64,000 nt of DNA from Apteryx mantelli (taxonomy: Eukaryota > Chordata > Aves > Apterygiformes > Apterygidae). The position numbers were made by a program, and so were the translations under genes. The stretch covers positions 134,442,516-134,506,515 of the forward strand of contig NC_089980.1 in NCBI RefSeq assembly GCF_036417845.1. The letters run 5' to 3'. Position 1 is the first letter of the stretch; each line of letters begins with the position of its first letter. The notes beneath the pieces were generated by a model, which was not told the DNA's origin, did no database searches, and worked only from the letters and a program-made list of their open reading frames with translations. Positions 9,901 to 23,178 of this stretch are shown here, piece by piece.

Positions 9901-12461
9901 TTGTTATTATAATTATTATCCACTCCTACTCTAGAAGGCCAAATTTTCTTCCTAATGACTCATAACCTTCTCTAACTTTGCATTTGTGGATTTCACAGCA
10001 CACCAATCATTTTGTTTTTACACATTTCTATTTTTCACTGAGGATTTTAAATAATGATCAGTAAAGTACAAAGCTTAAAATATTGTCAATATTTTCAACA
10101 ATACAAAGTCAGCAAATGGGGGTTAGGAACGGAATGGTTAATACATAACACTCATACCTTTCCCTTTTTTCCAGGGAAAAAATACAAACTCCTTTGTACT
10201 TATGTTTAGTAACAGTGCTTAAAAACAATCTTGTCAGTAAAAGATGTAAATAGCAAGGCACATGAGGAGCCTGTCCTTGCCCTGTTACACAAATCAATCA
10301 ACATAAATATAAGTTTAAGGCACCTCTTTCCATCCTCCCCTCCTGCTCCTTATACCAAGCAAATTCTGTCCGTGGGTATCAGCGGTTAAAAGCAACCACA
10401 GAGCAGCAGATAGCAAAGAGGCTGTTTTTAATCCTCTGGTTCCCACAGGATGAATCCCAAAAGGAAACAACATAAGGCACACTGGGATAAATTCTCAGGA
10501 GTTGACCAGTACAGATCCGGGGTTACAAGAGCTGCAAAAATGCTATCTCAGGACTGGAGATTCCTGTGCGAGAGGCTTAGGACCTTGGTCCCTTCATGAC
10601 CCACTCTCAGAAGTGCTCAGCCTTTGGTGGTCAGCTCTCCACCAAAGCCCTGCAGTCGGTCGCATCCCTCCCAGCCGTGCCTCCTTAGAGGAGCACCAGG
10701 ATGGAAGAAGGTGCACTCCAGGCCCTGAGCCCAAAGTGCGAGGTCCAGAGATGCTTTCAGATGGGCTGAACGTTTAGCACAGCGGCACTTTTACACTCTC
10801 AGGACTCAATCATGGTCTTCTCCCCTAGATCAACAGCACAGCTTTCAGGAGGGCATCAGCAGCCACCTTCCAGTCCCAGCCCAGGTGAGATGCAGCAGAC
10901 TGCAGAGCATATGGAGTCTGCACAGGTAGGCAGCCAGGTGTGTAAGGCACAAGGATAAATTCTTGGGACAAGAAAAAGAAATAAAGTGGTTGGAGGAAGA
11001 GGAGGAGGAAGGAAACATGGATGGAGGAAGCTCCAGTGTAGATGAGCCTCTTGTGACACAAGGGTGCATCCCCACAGCAGCAGCAATCTATATTGCAGTT
11101 CCCTGCTAAATCAGCCCATCATAGTAATCAGGAGGTCAGCTCCAGTTCCGAGTGCAGGGCCACATGGGGGCACAGGTGGCATCACCTGAGGGGTAACATG
11201 GGAATAGGTAAAACCACCATCACCATCACACAATTGTTCCAGAAGGAGAAGTTTCACTTCTGCTGGATCAGTTAGGAGATGACATGGTGTGACCAGAAAT
11301 GCCAGGAGCAGCCTCTCGCCTCAGAAGAGCCACAAGGCACCTCCTGTCCCCAGTGAGAGGAACTGGATGGCGATGCTGTATGTATCCTCCTTTGCCTAGG
11401 GCAGCACATATCAACTATTTTCAAACCCTTAGAGAAGGAAAGGCCTAGTTATCCCTGTCTTCAGTACCAGTATAACTCTAGCTGAGCAGCAGAGCAGGGT
11501 TTGTTATTAGCAGCAATGCCTACTCCTTCTCAGTTTTAGCACAGAAAGGGGCGGTGGACCAGCCTGGCTTATTCCCCTTCCTGCACAGAAACCTGTTTAT
11601 ACCATCCAGCCAAATCCACACTAGGTGGCTTATTCTGCTTTAAACTACCACAAAAGCAAGGCAAGTTTGCCTCTGAGAAGAAACACTACTCCCACTGGAA
11701 GTTGTTCCCCGAACTGGGAGGAGACCCACAAGTAAAGTCACGGAGACCGTGGAGGGGGCAGTCCGTCAGTGCAGCTAAGCCAGCCGAGCAACCAACCACT
11801 GTTAGAAGGAAAGACTGCTGTCCGCCTCCGCTTCAGCTCTGTGTACCCAACCCTTCCCTGCAGGCAGCGGTGTTGTCCAAGGGAGCTGGCTGAAAGTCAA
11901 AACCAGTAGAAAATTGGTGACCTTATTTCATGAGGTTTGGTTGTCTGCAGGTCCGTCTCCCTGCATTGACTTACTCTGAGGTCAGAAGAGCTTCTGTGCA
12001 AGGGAAGGGGCATGAGGAGGTGTTAGTGGGACTGTCCCTTACCCTGGCAATTTGCAGTTAGGTCAGTGTAGTTGTACCATCAAAACACACTGTGGGCAAC
12101 TGAGCCATTAACAAGTTTTACATGCTCCTAGCTGGGCTAGATGTGAATGAAGAGGCACACAGTGAGGAGAAGGGGCGGACTAAGTGACCTCTTGAAGACT
12201 TTCCTATGACTTCATCTGTAATCAGAAATGACCCCCCACCTTTGTATTTAATTAGTCAATAAGGCCACAAGTTTCAGATTTGTCCACAAGACATGACACA
12301 GCAAACCACCTAATAAATAAATTAGCTTCAGATATCCTGTTGTCTTCCCCTCCTCACTCCTCCATCATCAAGGCACTGTTTCCTTCAGACTGATCTTTAC
12401 CCAGCTAGGAGGCTCTGCAGATAGAAAAACCAAAAGCAAGGCCTTTCTGAATATTCAGTCA

Positions 12462-12490
12462 TGCACACACGCACACACACGCACACACTC
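12462..12490. repeat. CA-type microsatellite
   Basis: An interrupted (CA)n tract with CG interruptions, about 28 bases long. Confidence 0.85.
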
Positions 12491-14034
12491 TCCAATAGTT
12501 AAAAAACAGATCAAGTGCAGAAATCAGTGCTTGTCATGACAAACCATATCCCTGTCCCTAAACTCTGCCTGCCCAGTACCAGCAAACACGATTCATTTGC
12601 CTGCCCTCGGATTCAATGGGACAAATCTGTGGCTGGAGTAGATCCCATAACTTCTTTGCTTTCAGGAAAGATTTACACCTCCCGAAAACTGGCCTGATAT
12701 CAAGGCATTTAAGGCTGCAGGTCTTACATAGGGTACAGCTGGGAGGACCCATGCCAAGGCCTACCATGGAAAGACAGCAGTGGGCTGAACAGTAGGTGTT
12801 TAGGCTGGTTGGGACCATATCTCTGCTTCGACTCTGAGCATCCAGCCCTGAAAGTGCTACCAGTTGCAATGCAACAATGGGGGCTCCTCGATCTGAAATT
12901 CCTGCCAGCAAGCACAAAGGGGACTTGTCTACTTGGGGACACAGCAAGCCAACCCTTGCTACACCTTGGACAGGAGTGACCCATGGCCATGAAGTGTCCC
13001 TGACCAGCTATCATTGCTACTCCACAAAGGAAACACCAAGTCCCAAAGACAATCCATCCTAAGGTTACATAGGATCCTAATGCTGAACGAGACTCCTGCT
13101 GTCACCCTGCTCCTGCCTTCTGCCATTTCCTCTAGCCCCCTGCCAGTGCATAGCTGTTGCTTTTGCGCTCTGTCTGCCCCATGGACATCAGTAAGGAGCT
13201 GTACATGGAGAAGATGCAAGAGAAACCTGCCCACAGGAAAATCCTGCCTTGAGCACAAGAAGGGACTTTAAGGGCACTAGCAGGGTTCACAGAAGGAAGA
13301 ACAGATAGCTCATTTTCAATCTCCATTTCTTTGCCCCTGCCCTGACTATTTAATGTCTACCTTCATGTAATGCTGATAAAAACATGGCAGATTCACAGTC
13401 CCACAGATCAGAGATGTGCAAATATACTTTTGCCAGGGCCATCTCAGCAATCTGGCTCTGAAATATTGAGAAGGGTGAAAGTAGAGATAACCTGGCTTAA
13501 CCCACTGGAGCAGAAAGGACTAATCCAGCCACTGCACTACACACGCCCTTGCAGCTGAATCCTAGAAATGTAGACTCCCCCTGAACAGGATCCCCCCAAG
13601 CACAGCAGAGCCGGCAAAACCCAGACAGGTAGTCACATTCACCCATGATCCTCAAGGTCCATTCTCCACTACTTTGTGAGCCCCAGGAGACCGTTCTGCC
13701 ATCTCACAGCCCTCAGGCTGCCTTCCCTGACATTCGGCATGATATTCCCTGCAGGTTTACTAGCATGAACAAGAAACCTCTGCTATTCCAGCATCCTTGG
13801 TTAAGTGACTTGTTCTGGCTTAAAATACCCCATGTTCCCCTGCACGGCAGAAGGCAGCCCCTGCTGTGAAAATGCATCCAGAATGAAGTATCCAGCCCTC
13901 CGCCACAGTCCACAGGGTCCAGGTTAGTCAGAGCGTGTTAGACAAACAAGCCAGTTATGTCTCTAATATATTATCCCCCTCTTCCTGGTTTTCACCAGCC
14001 AGGTGATGTCACGCCCATCATCTTCCTGACTCTC

Positions 14035-15093
14035 TCAGGAGTCCTTTTTAGCCAGACTGGTCTTGATCCTGCATCGCAGGATGTAAGCTGTGATGGCACT
14101 ACAAGCCACCAGGCCAAAAAAAGAGCCGCAGGTGAGATAGATGGAGAGAGGCCCATGTCTCTTTAGGAAGATCTCCTGCCTGTTCTTGTAATCCAATAAT
14201 ATGGCCTCCAGTTGTGAGAGGGTGCAGATGGCCAGGAATGTGTGGAAGATCTGGTGGGCATGGCCAACGATATCACAGGATCCTGGGAAGTACTTCTCAG
14301 GAACTGGGCAGGAGAAGAAATAAGCACTGATAAGAAAAAACAGTATCTGACATGTGTGGTACCAAGCAGCATCTTCCTCACAGCCTCCTAGGTGACACAC
14401 GATCACCCGGTGAGCAACAGGACTGATATCCAAGATGAACGCCAGTCCAGCTGGGATCACCTGGCACATCTTCCTCATGATGGGGTAAGGTCGTCGGTAC
14501 CGATACTTCGCGTAGCAGCAGCCAGCACAAGAGAGCCAGCCACAGAAAGCAGCTGCTGGGAGGAAGAAAAGCCAGAATTTGTCATACCAGGCCTGATCCG
14601 AGCTGTAGTAGAAATGGGCTAGGGCACTACCATACTGGTAGATGCTGACTCCGACGTAGTCCACGAAGTAGAAGGTGTAGTGATACAGCTCTGATTTTGA
14701 CTGCAGTAGGTGGGCCAGGAGGCTGCAGGTCAGGTAGGTGACAGAGGACAGGACAAAGATGAGCAAAGGCAAGGACCATGCATCCACCGGTAACTGTTCA
14801 GCCTCCACAAACGTCTTGAACCTCAGCAGGACAGCCAAAGCTGCCAGGAGATGAGTCCACACGTTGACCACCTCATTATGCTTCTGGAAGAGGCTAAGGA
14901 AGTAGTACCGCCACTCCTGGCCGGTGGGACGGTACCCGGTGTGGATATATGGCTCCCGAAAGAGCTGCGGCACCTCACACTCTTTGACAGTGCAAGGCAT
15001 CTTCGGGAATCCGTCTTCCAGCAGCTTGGGGAGACGGCTGAGCTGCTGCCCACTGAGCGACAGCGTACTGATCCTCTCCAGGATGGCTGTCAT
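14035..15093 (-). CDS. PAQR8: PAQR8, membrane progestin receptor beta
   Basis: A single uninterrupted frame of 352 residues, against 354 in human, matches PAQR8 almost throughout (for example QLFREPYIHTGYRPTG, NEVVNVWTHLLAALAVLLRF, SCDIVGHAHQIFH). PAQR8 is a multipass membrane receptor of the progestin and adipoQ receptor family that binds progesterone-type steroids and gives rapid non-genomic signalling. Family marks are present: N73 and H81 in the E-x2-N-x3-H block, S124 and H128 in SLLAH, D145 in FVDYVG, and H278/H280/H284 in GHAHQIFH. Hydrophobic segments lie near residues 78-96, 108-130, 141-161, 172-194, 212-230, 248-262, 284-302 and 318-340. The start is taken at 15093 because human begins MTTAILERLSTL and the codon before it is GTG. 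A pyrimidine-rich tract and tag acceptor at about 15148-15150 mark the left border of a 5' UTR intron; as usual for this gene the whole coding sequence sits in one exon. Confidence 0.97.
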   Translation of the reverse strand: MTAILERISTLSLSGQQLSRLPKLLEDGFPKMPCTVKECEVPQLFREPYIHTGYRPTGQEWRYYFLSLFQKHNEVVNVWTHLLAALAVLLRFKTFVEAEQLPVDAWSLPLLIFVLSSVTYLTCSLLAHLLQSKSELYHYTFYFVDYVGVSIYQYGSALAHFYYSSDQAWYDKFWLFFLPAAAFCGWLSCAGCCYAKYRYRRPYPIMRKMCQVIPAGLAFILDISPVAHRVIVCHLGGCEEDAAWYHTCQILFFLISAYFFSCPVPEKYFPGSCDIVGHAHQIFHTFLAICTLSQLEAILLDYKNRQEIFLKRHGPLSIYLTCGSFFGLVACSAITAYILRCRIKTSLAKKDS

Positions 15094-18000
15094 CACGCTA
15101 CGTGTTGCGGCTGGGAGCTCGGCACTGGGGAATGTGGTCTTTGTGTCCTACAGGGAAGGGAGAAGGAGAAATTGTTAATGACGCATCAGGAAAGAGTGCA
15201 CTGCATTCCCAGGCTGGAGTGAGCCATGGAGCTATCAGGATGCTGGTCATGCCCTTAGTGTCAAGGGTCTTTTCTGGACTTGGCAGAGCCAAATTTAGCA
15301 TGGAGGAGGATGGCACAACCCCGTCCCTGCAGTTATGGCTATGTCAGATGGACACAGGAATATCACAAGCCTGCCCTTCCTCCCCCACATCCTCAGGCAA
15401 TCACCTTGGAGGGTGTTTAGGAGAGACCTTACCCCAGTAGCTGCGTGTAAGGTGGTGCAGGGGGCAGTTAGATGCCAAGAAAAGGAACAGAGTTGATGAT
15501 TCGTGGAGGGGACAAACTAGCACAAACTGCTCAGGGACAAAACTGGGGTATAATTACTCATCTAAGGGATAACTTGCCTTTGTGAACCTGAGTGAAGAGG
15601 AAAGGGGTCTCAACCAAATTGTGGAGGTTTCAAATAAGCCTGGCTTCCCTGCCACACAACTTGCCCAGGGCTGCTGCAATGAGTGGGGCAGGAGGAGAAG
15701 GGGACAAGTCCATAGCCCCAAACCTGCAGCCCTCATCCCTCCAGTCCCTCATGCGTAAGAGGCAGTAGGATTGGGAGGTGATGGAGAAAAGACGGGCTCT
15801 GCATCAGAGCTGGCTGCAATTTGGGTATAGCATCAAAGCCTTGTAAGGTCCACAGAGACATGCTGAAGGGATCCCGGGCAAAGGCCCTCCCTCCTGTTTT
15901 TAAGATGTGCCTGGATGCAAGGCTCCCATCCTGCAGACAGGCTCAGAGGAGCCAAACCCCAGTGCTGGAGACTCCTCCGCCTGCATCGCTCTGCTCCTTG
16001 GCAACCTCCAGAGTTGCTAAGCTCCGGATGGAGAGATTCAGAGCTCCCAGGGATCACCAACCACCCACAGTCAGTCTGGCATTCAAGGATGAGGCAGCGA
16101 AAGCACAGTCTTTTCCTCACCCTCCACCCTCAGATTGGTGCTGGGCAGTGCCCCAAGGCACTGGGCAACCCAGGAGGGCTTTGAGGCTGCCTTTGCAGGC
16201 AGGGTTAGGGGCCAGAGGATGTCTGCAGCCCTCCTAGGCTCTGTAGGCTTGCACTGGAGGGAAGCAGCTCTCAAATCTTCCAAATGACCTCTTCCAATCT
16301 CATCTCTGGTGCTTTCAGCCTCATCTCTTACCCTCTTGGGGGGCCTCAGGGTGCCGACTGCAGCAAATGGCTGCAAACAGTATAAAGCATCCTCCTTTCT
16401 CCCTCTCCTCATACGTTGACATGTGGCAAATTCAGAAGAAGGCACATGGACGAACTTGCCCTTATATGCAGAATCCCTAATAGCTGGAGGTTAATTAAAA
16501 CCTCACAGCATTGAATTCACACCCAATAGCCTCTGTTTCCTTTCCACCCTAGATATATCTCTTACCTGCTAGCACTTAGGCCAGAAAAGGTGCGATGCAA
16601 TCATCACACAGACACCCATGCTTGAACTGAACTTAATGCTGATGAAGTCCTGCCAGACTCTGCAGGGCTGTGGTTATTTGTGTCACACATACATGTTTGC
16701 AGAATCGGGCCTGACTCCTAAGCTTACGTGTACACAACCAGAACTGCAGTGGATAATGGATGGAGATGGGCCAAAAAAAAGTAAATGCAAATGAGTATTT
16801 TGAGTGTGGGAAATGGCTTATTTTTCTTCTGTAGCATCAGATACCAGCTGCTGCCAGAGGTGAGACACAGGACGAGTTTAAGCGGGTGTGTGACAGGAGG
16901 CCGATCAGACCTTGAGAGCAGAGCGCGGTTCCTAGTGTCTCCTGACTAGGCTGGTGATACAGAGGATGGGAAGGTGTTAAACACAGAGATAGTAAAAGCC
17001 AGGAGATGGGACCTGTCAAACAGTCTCAGGGTGAGATACCACAAAGAGCAAAGTCAGAACAGATTCTGAACCAGCAGTTGCAAGTCTCACTTCCTCTAGC
17101 AACCCAAGCCTCTGCCAACACACAAAATATTTTCAAAATATTTTCATGTTACTTCCTTATTCTAGCAGATGGGGGTTGTCATAACTAAGAGTTGCAACAT
17201 CTTCTAATCAATTCTCTCTCTCCCTTCACTTTCCAGGCTTTCACCCTTAGCACCTCTCAGGACTGTTTTTTCCTTTTTTTTTTCCCCCCTCCTTGTTTGT
17301 CATGGGGGAATCTGGCTGCTGAGTTTGATGTAGTTGCCTTACCAGAGGTGGAAGGATGATCCCTGCAACTGATATTTTAGCTGCACAGACGCATAAGACT
17401 GAAGGTGTTACAGTGAAACCAGGCAGAAGACAGTGCTCTTTCTGGGGCAGGTTTCACTTTGCAGACATTCACAGAGGTTTTGTTTCTCTCAGGAAGGTCT
17501 GCAGGGCCCAGCTGTGTGCAATCGTTACCTTTGCAATGGGAGTGGTGAAAAGCCAAGAAGACTCCTAAATCTCACTCCAGGTGCTACGCTGAAGGTCTCA
17601 TGTTGTTCCTTTGCTCAGAGATGAAATCTCCTGGCACTACTAGGCCTGCAAAAGTCCGTCTCTCTCTGGGACACCGGCCTGTCTAGCAGCTTTGGTTATG
17701 GCAACCACCATTTCTTGAAACTCTGAACACAGTGCCATGGCCAAGCCACAGTGACTCACCTCCTCGCAGCAGCAGCACACCGGCTTCAGAGACAGGGTCC
17801 CAAAGCTCCTCTGTGCACCTTATACAGCCCCAACTCCACGCCAGGCGTTACAAACACCACCAGGCTACTCTGGGACACCAGCAGCCGTTGGAGAAACAGC
17901 AGCTCCCTTCCCACGCTGTCTGCATCTCCTTCATTGCAATGGCAAGATTTCTGCTGTCTCCAGGCCTATGCATAAGTTTTGCCTTAGGCAGAGGTGCCAG

Positions 18001-21000
18001 TATAGACTCTGAAGTGTTTTGGGCTTCTCAAGCTGCTCTACCCTGTCTCTCTGCCTGCCATAATATGCTTTCCATCCCTCCCAACATTTGCTCTGACACA
18101 ACCCAAGCATGGCAGCTTGGACCTTGGCTCACCATTTCCCAGCTTCCCTTTAACTAAGTAAGTGTGGTCCACAGATTTGGGCCCACTGTGGGTGGCTCAG
18201 TGCTGAATTTTCCCCCCAGTTCATCCCAGCAGGATGCTGGAAGACAGCTCCAAAAAGGTATTTAGGCACCAAAGTTGGAGCTGGGGTTTTCAATCCTTTT
18301 TTTTATAGCTCACTCAATGTCGGCAGCCAGTTTGGCTATACTACTAAATAAGATGGGCTAAGTACCTTTCTCTGGGTGTGAAGGTTAATTGGCATGACTC
18401 AGCTCCAGCATACTGCTAACTCTTTTCTTTCCCAAAATGCAGTGGTCGTATCCAAATTGCCTACTGGGAATGATCTCTGGCTCAGACTAACCCCCATGTT
18501 ATGCCTGAGCATACATAGTATGAGAGCTGCTACTTGGCCTGGGCCAAAACCTTGCAGGGACCACGCTAACGATTTAGCAGTGTGGACAGTGGTGTGCCAG
18601 GGGCTGCTGTGTTTAGTTTATGTGCAGAGATGTGGCATTTAAGTACTGACTCTCAAAACCTTTGCAGGGCTGGGTTCAAGGAAGCTAATTTACCCCAAAA
18701 TCTCAGGGGTATCCCTCCCTCCTGGACACACAGGGAAGGAATCTCCAAAGTGGTCTGCACTTGGCTCAGGGTACAGCAGGGACACTCAGAGCTGATCTCC
18801 TCCAAATGGGACAGGGGACAAGGAGAAAGGGCATCCCGAAGTTTCCCACCTCTCAGAGAAAACAGCCAAATGCTAGTGCTGACTACTGCTGTCCCGAAAT
18901 ATCAGGAACTGAGCAACAGCTTGGATATGGCACCAAGAGGCTCAGCAAAGAAATCACCTGCTGGGCAGGTGGATTATGCAGGAGCAGAGTTGAGGCTGTG
19001 ATCTCCTAAAAAGAGGCAGCAGTACACTGAAATCTGCCTGTAAAGGGAAAAGGCAATCAGAAGAGACGCAGAAGGACTGCAATCGAGTCTGGGTGTAAGC
19101 ACGCACACCGATGGGAACAGCACGTCGCCCTTTTCACCATCCGTGGCGTGCCTGCATCGCATGCTAACAAGGATACAAGAGACGGGCAGCTTCCGTACCA
19201 GGCACAGACTGGTCTCAGCTTGTACGGTGTGTGTTGACGCTGGGATTTTGCCAGGGTCCAGAGAGCTCAGCGTATACACTGAGCATCCCCTTCGAGCAGA
19301 GCTAGTGAGAAGTTAAGCACTGCTGATCTCTCCGACAACTACAGATGGGAGAGATTCTTCTGAGCAGGCTTACATAGCTGGAAAATGCCAGTGTTTAAGG
19401 GCTGCAGGAGGGTCAGACATTTTCAAAATAATAGTCCGAAATCACAAGAAACACATCTGACACCCGGATAAACATCACTAAATTAAGAACCTGGTAGACT
19501 GCTTATTTTAAACAGAGCTTGTGACATTAACGAGTGAGAACAAGTTGGCAATTTCCAGCGATCATGTGATTAGCAAAGCAACGAGCAATTAACATTAGAA
19601 AAGAGAGAGAGAGAGAAAAAAAAAAAGAAATCCAAGGTCAGCACTGGCTGTTTCACTTTCACAGAGCTGCTATTCTTTTCCTTTCATGGGGGCGTAGGAA
19701 CGGCTGAAAGCCACATTCATTGGCAGGGCATCTATTTGAGATTCTGTCCTCACCCCGATCTCCGGAGGATTCAGTTATTTTGGCTGCTCCCAATTAACAG
19801 CAACCAAGTATCATTTGTTCAGGGACCAAGTTACAAAGAGAGAAGGAGGGAGTGGAGTATAGCCAGGTTGTATCATTACAGCCACAATAAGAATGCGCGC
19901 CCAGAAGAAGAATGATCCCTTTCCAATTTTTCTCTCCCATTTAAACAAAGTAATTGGAAACCCAAGCTTTTCCCAGCCCTTTTGCTTTTGGTCACAGTCT
20001 AATGGAGGGATTTGAATGAGAAAATTTCCTACCAAGCAAGTAGGGCTGATTTTCCCACCAATTTGGCCTCAGCATTAACTATCTGGAACTGAGACCGTAC
20101 CAATGTGATATATCTACTTGAAGAATAGTATTCAGGCCTCAGATACTTACACATGCAGTATATGCTTCCAGAAAGGCAGTAATTCTTTGTAAACAAAGCA
20201 GACGGGACTGGGGGACTCAACTGTGGGGAAGTCTTTAATGAATGCGCTGCTTTCAAAAAAATGTGGTGCTGGACAGCATGAAAATAACAGCGACCAGTGA
20301 TCTTGCAGTAGTGGAAAACAGGCCAGTTTTGAGAGCTGCACAGTGATTAATTCATGAATCCCTCTCTTCTGGGAGTTGAGCAATAGGGAAATGAGTGGCC
20401 AGTTTCTTATCTTCCCAGACAACTCACCGGCTTCCTCCTCAGTGTCTATACAACGCCCCTGGATGGACCACAGGTCATTCTGAGGCCTGGGGCTTTATTC
20501 TGACCACTTCCTACAAGGGATTAGCTTCGCTGTCGCAGTTACTACGGTGTCAAGATGGAAGAGAGCAGCTCTGCTCAGCTGCTCTCCAGGGCAGCCAGGC
20601 CCAGGCTCCTGCAGTCATTTTGGGGGAAAAAAAATAATTGCCACACTTAGGTCAGGCCAAACAGTGATGAGATAGGGAGCTGGAGGAAAGTGAGGTGTCC
20701 AAAATATACATGTGGACAGGGAGAAGAACTCAGGATGGGCACAGCTTGTACTATTTTTTGAGGGTTTATGGCCAAACTCCTGGCCTGACTGCAGCCAGGT
20801 TTTAGCAAAACAGTTTTGATTTTCTTTTATACTGTCGTTAGTAAGAGATGATCGTAACTCCTAACCTGCAACTGCCACCTCTGCCTTCATCATTTCACAG
20901 CTTGATGGCTGAAACACAATTGAATGAGGAGCTCAGAGACACACCATGAAGCACCAGCAGATGCAATGGGCAGCTGCCGGATCCTCAGTGGAACATGTCA

Positions 21001-22529
21001 CTCAGACATGTTGCTCTGGTGTCCAACCTATTGGCACTCAGATGCTGTTCAAGGCACAGCAACCTCTTCACACCTAACCAGACCTGGTGAGAAGTGGGTG
21101 CCAAAACCAGGAACTCTTGCCATTAGCTCACTGGCCTGAAAGGTGGCATTGGGTTTTCCCAAGGCAGCTATGACTTCTCCTCTGCAAAGTGCTGACAAGA
21201 AGCCAGGTCCAGGGATTCACACAGACATCAGCAGATGGAAACCGAGCGTCTGCCAGGTTGGTCTCAAGCTGAGGAACAGAAATAGTCCTCCATCATGGCC
21301 TTTGGACGAGACCCACGAAGGCAGAGTGGGTGGGATTGTGGCAGGAGGTAGGAGCCCAAACACCTCTGTGGATCAGGGTCGAGCTGAGGGTGTTAAAAGG
21401 CTCTGAAAAGAGCATGCTAAGGGCCACTGAAAGATCCCATAATATAACATCCAGGCCTAACTAAACCAGCTATCCACTGCCTGACTTATTGTAGAGGGTG
21501 CAAAGTGCATCTTGGGCTGTTTTAAAAGGAAACTTGTAGGGGCCTGAAAGTATCTTTGGAAAACGACCTGGGATGCTGCCACCTCCACCAGTAGCAGGCT
21601 GCGACTGCTTGGGACATGGTCTACACTGTGAAGCACCAAGGCTGCACGCTGTTCAGATTCAGCAGACAAGCCCCATCCCAAAAGCCTACTGCCTGGAGAC
21701 TTGTCCTCCCTAATAAATATACCCAAGCACAATTTTTTCCTCCAATAATTAAAGCAATTGCCAAGGACTTGGGACATACTTTAGAAGAACAGCTCAGGAA
21801 CACAGTGCAAACTCCTTGATCCCATTCTGTGTGGTGTTCTGGAAAGGCTACAGTCCAGAGCTGAGAAATTAAGAGAAGACCATACATTGGCTCATAGCAG
21901 TTCTTCCTGCCCAGTCTTGGTATCTGCTTCCTTTTCCTGTGGTACACAAACCTGCTATGCTAACCTTCCTCCTAGCTGCGAGAGCCTGTGCTTGAGACAC
22001 ACGCGGCACTCAGACTCTCTCCACAGACCACACTGCAGGGAGTTATTTGGATTTACAGTGGGCCACAACCCACTGGCCTCCTTGTACTACCAGAAGAGGT
22101 GACATTCAATGGCTTGTGCCAAGGATGAGCCCTGCCCTAGCAGGCAGCAGGGTATGTAAGATTGATCTAAACTCCGGCACCAAAGAAGTAGAAAACCCCA
22201 CAACCAGAGTGGGGTCAGGTGCCCAGGACTTTTGTAAAACTGAGCTCCTCAGATCATTCAAAACGCATGAGATCAGCAATACAGTGGGCTACAGCCAGAC
22301 ACCTCCTCACCCTACCAATACTTCCACCTCCCAGTCTACAAAACTGGGGTACAAATCCTCATTTGCCTGTGGAGAACTAGATACTGTGCACTTGATGCAC
22401 TACTCTAATGCACCTGACCAGGCAGTGCTGGGACTACATAACAGTACATCGCACAGAATATTTTTATTTCCCCCAACACACTTACGTACCCTGATACATC
22501 TATGTCAGCCCAAGGGTGCATTATAACCA

Positions 22530-22625
22530 CTCGGATTCTGCACAGGTCAGGATGCTCTAGTCACATCTGCACTAATAGCCTAAGCAGTGCCACGGCTGGA
22601 GCACTGCAACTGGATTGTCCAACTG
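22530..22625 (+). repeat. Unclassified interspersed repeat, copy A
   Basis: The order ggtca-ggatgctc, atctgcactaata, cagtgcc, ggagcactgcaac occurs here and again near 62.9-63.0 kb with a few substitutions and a short gap. No coding content, no clear ends. I do not recognise the family; it could be the remnant of a DNA transposon or an old SINE. Confidence 0.45.
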
Positions 22626-22798
22626 CTAAATTGTGTTGGAGTGGCTTTAACCTGGGCCAGCCTGCACCAGATCAAGCCATCTTTGGGTAAGAGATAGCAC
22701 AGGCCGAGGACCAATACCAATAGGCAGCTCAGATGTTTTGCAAACTAAGAGAGTTTAGTAGCATCGATAGGACCAGACCTTGTCACCCGGTCTCAGGA

Positions 22799-22869
22799 CT
22801 GGCACCAATAATGTGTAATTGGTGCCAGGTCCAATCCAACATCTAATTGGACTGGAATATCTTCCAGTC
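22799..22869. other. Three adjacent inverted repeats
   Basis: Three perfect hairpins follow each other almost without gaps. The first has 11-base arms CTGGCACCAAT and ATTGGTGCCAG at 22799-22809 and 22818-22828 with an 8-base loop. The second has 7-base arms GTCCAAT and ATTGGAC at 22829-22835 and 22846-22852. The third has 8-base arms GACTGGAA and TTCCAGTC at 22850-22857 and 22862-22869 with a 4-base loop, overlapping the second by three bases. Function unknown. Confidence 0.8.
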
Positions 22870-23142
22870 AAGTCAGGCTTAGATCAAAGAGTAAACTCTA
22901 TTTCCTAGATACCTGTAAGCAGCACACCCTTTCTCCTTCTCCTAGATAGTAGATAACTGAATTATGGTACCACTGCATGGTATTTCTGGGAAGCAAAAAG
23001 GCGATGTGATGTGAATTACCAGAGACATTGAAGAAAGAGCCTGAAAATAACCTTAAGTCTGCAGTGGACCCAGAGAAAGGGCAATACTGGGGAAGATATC
23101 AAATAAAAGAAAATGGCCCAAATTCTACCTTTCTGTATATGC

Positions 23143-23146
<4 letters not shown>

Positions 23147-23174
<28 letters not shown>
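23147..23174. repeat. (AG)n microsatellite
   Basis: Uninterrupted AG dinucleotide repeat of fourteen units. Confidence 0.95.

Positions 23175-23178
<4 letters not shown>

Larger units (their letters stand above)
6621..14034. other. Intergenic region between EFHC1 and PAQR8
   Basis: No conserved reading frame was recognised here. The right part must hold the 3' UTR of PAQR8, whose stop is at 14035-14037. No minus-strand AATAAA stands out close to the stop; an ATTAAA lies at 13349-13354 on the minus strand, but I cannot say it is used. A CA-type microsatellite and several MIR-like remnants are present. The short open frames look like chance. Confidence 0.7.

Noticed and set aside
15094-15096. 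Start of PAQR8 one codon earlier (GTG)
   Set aside because: The family starts at MTAILER/MTTAILER; the preceding GTG is 5' UTR.
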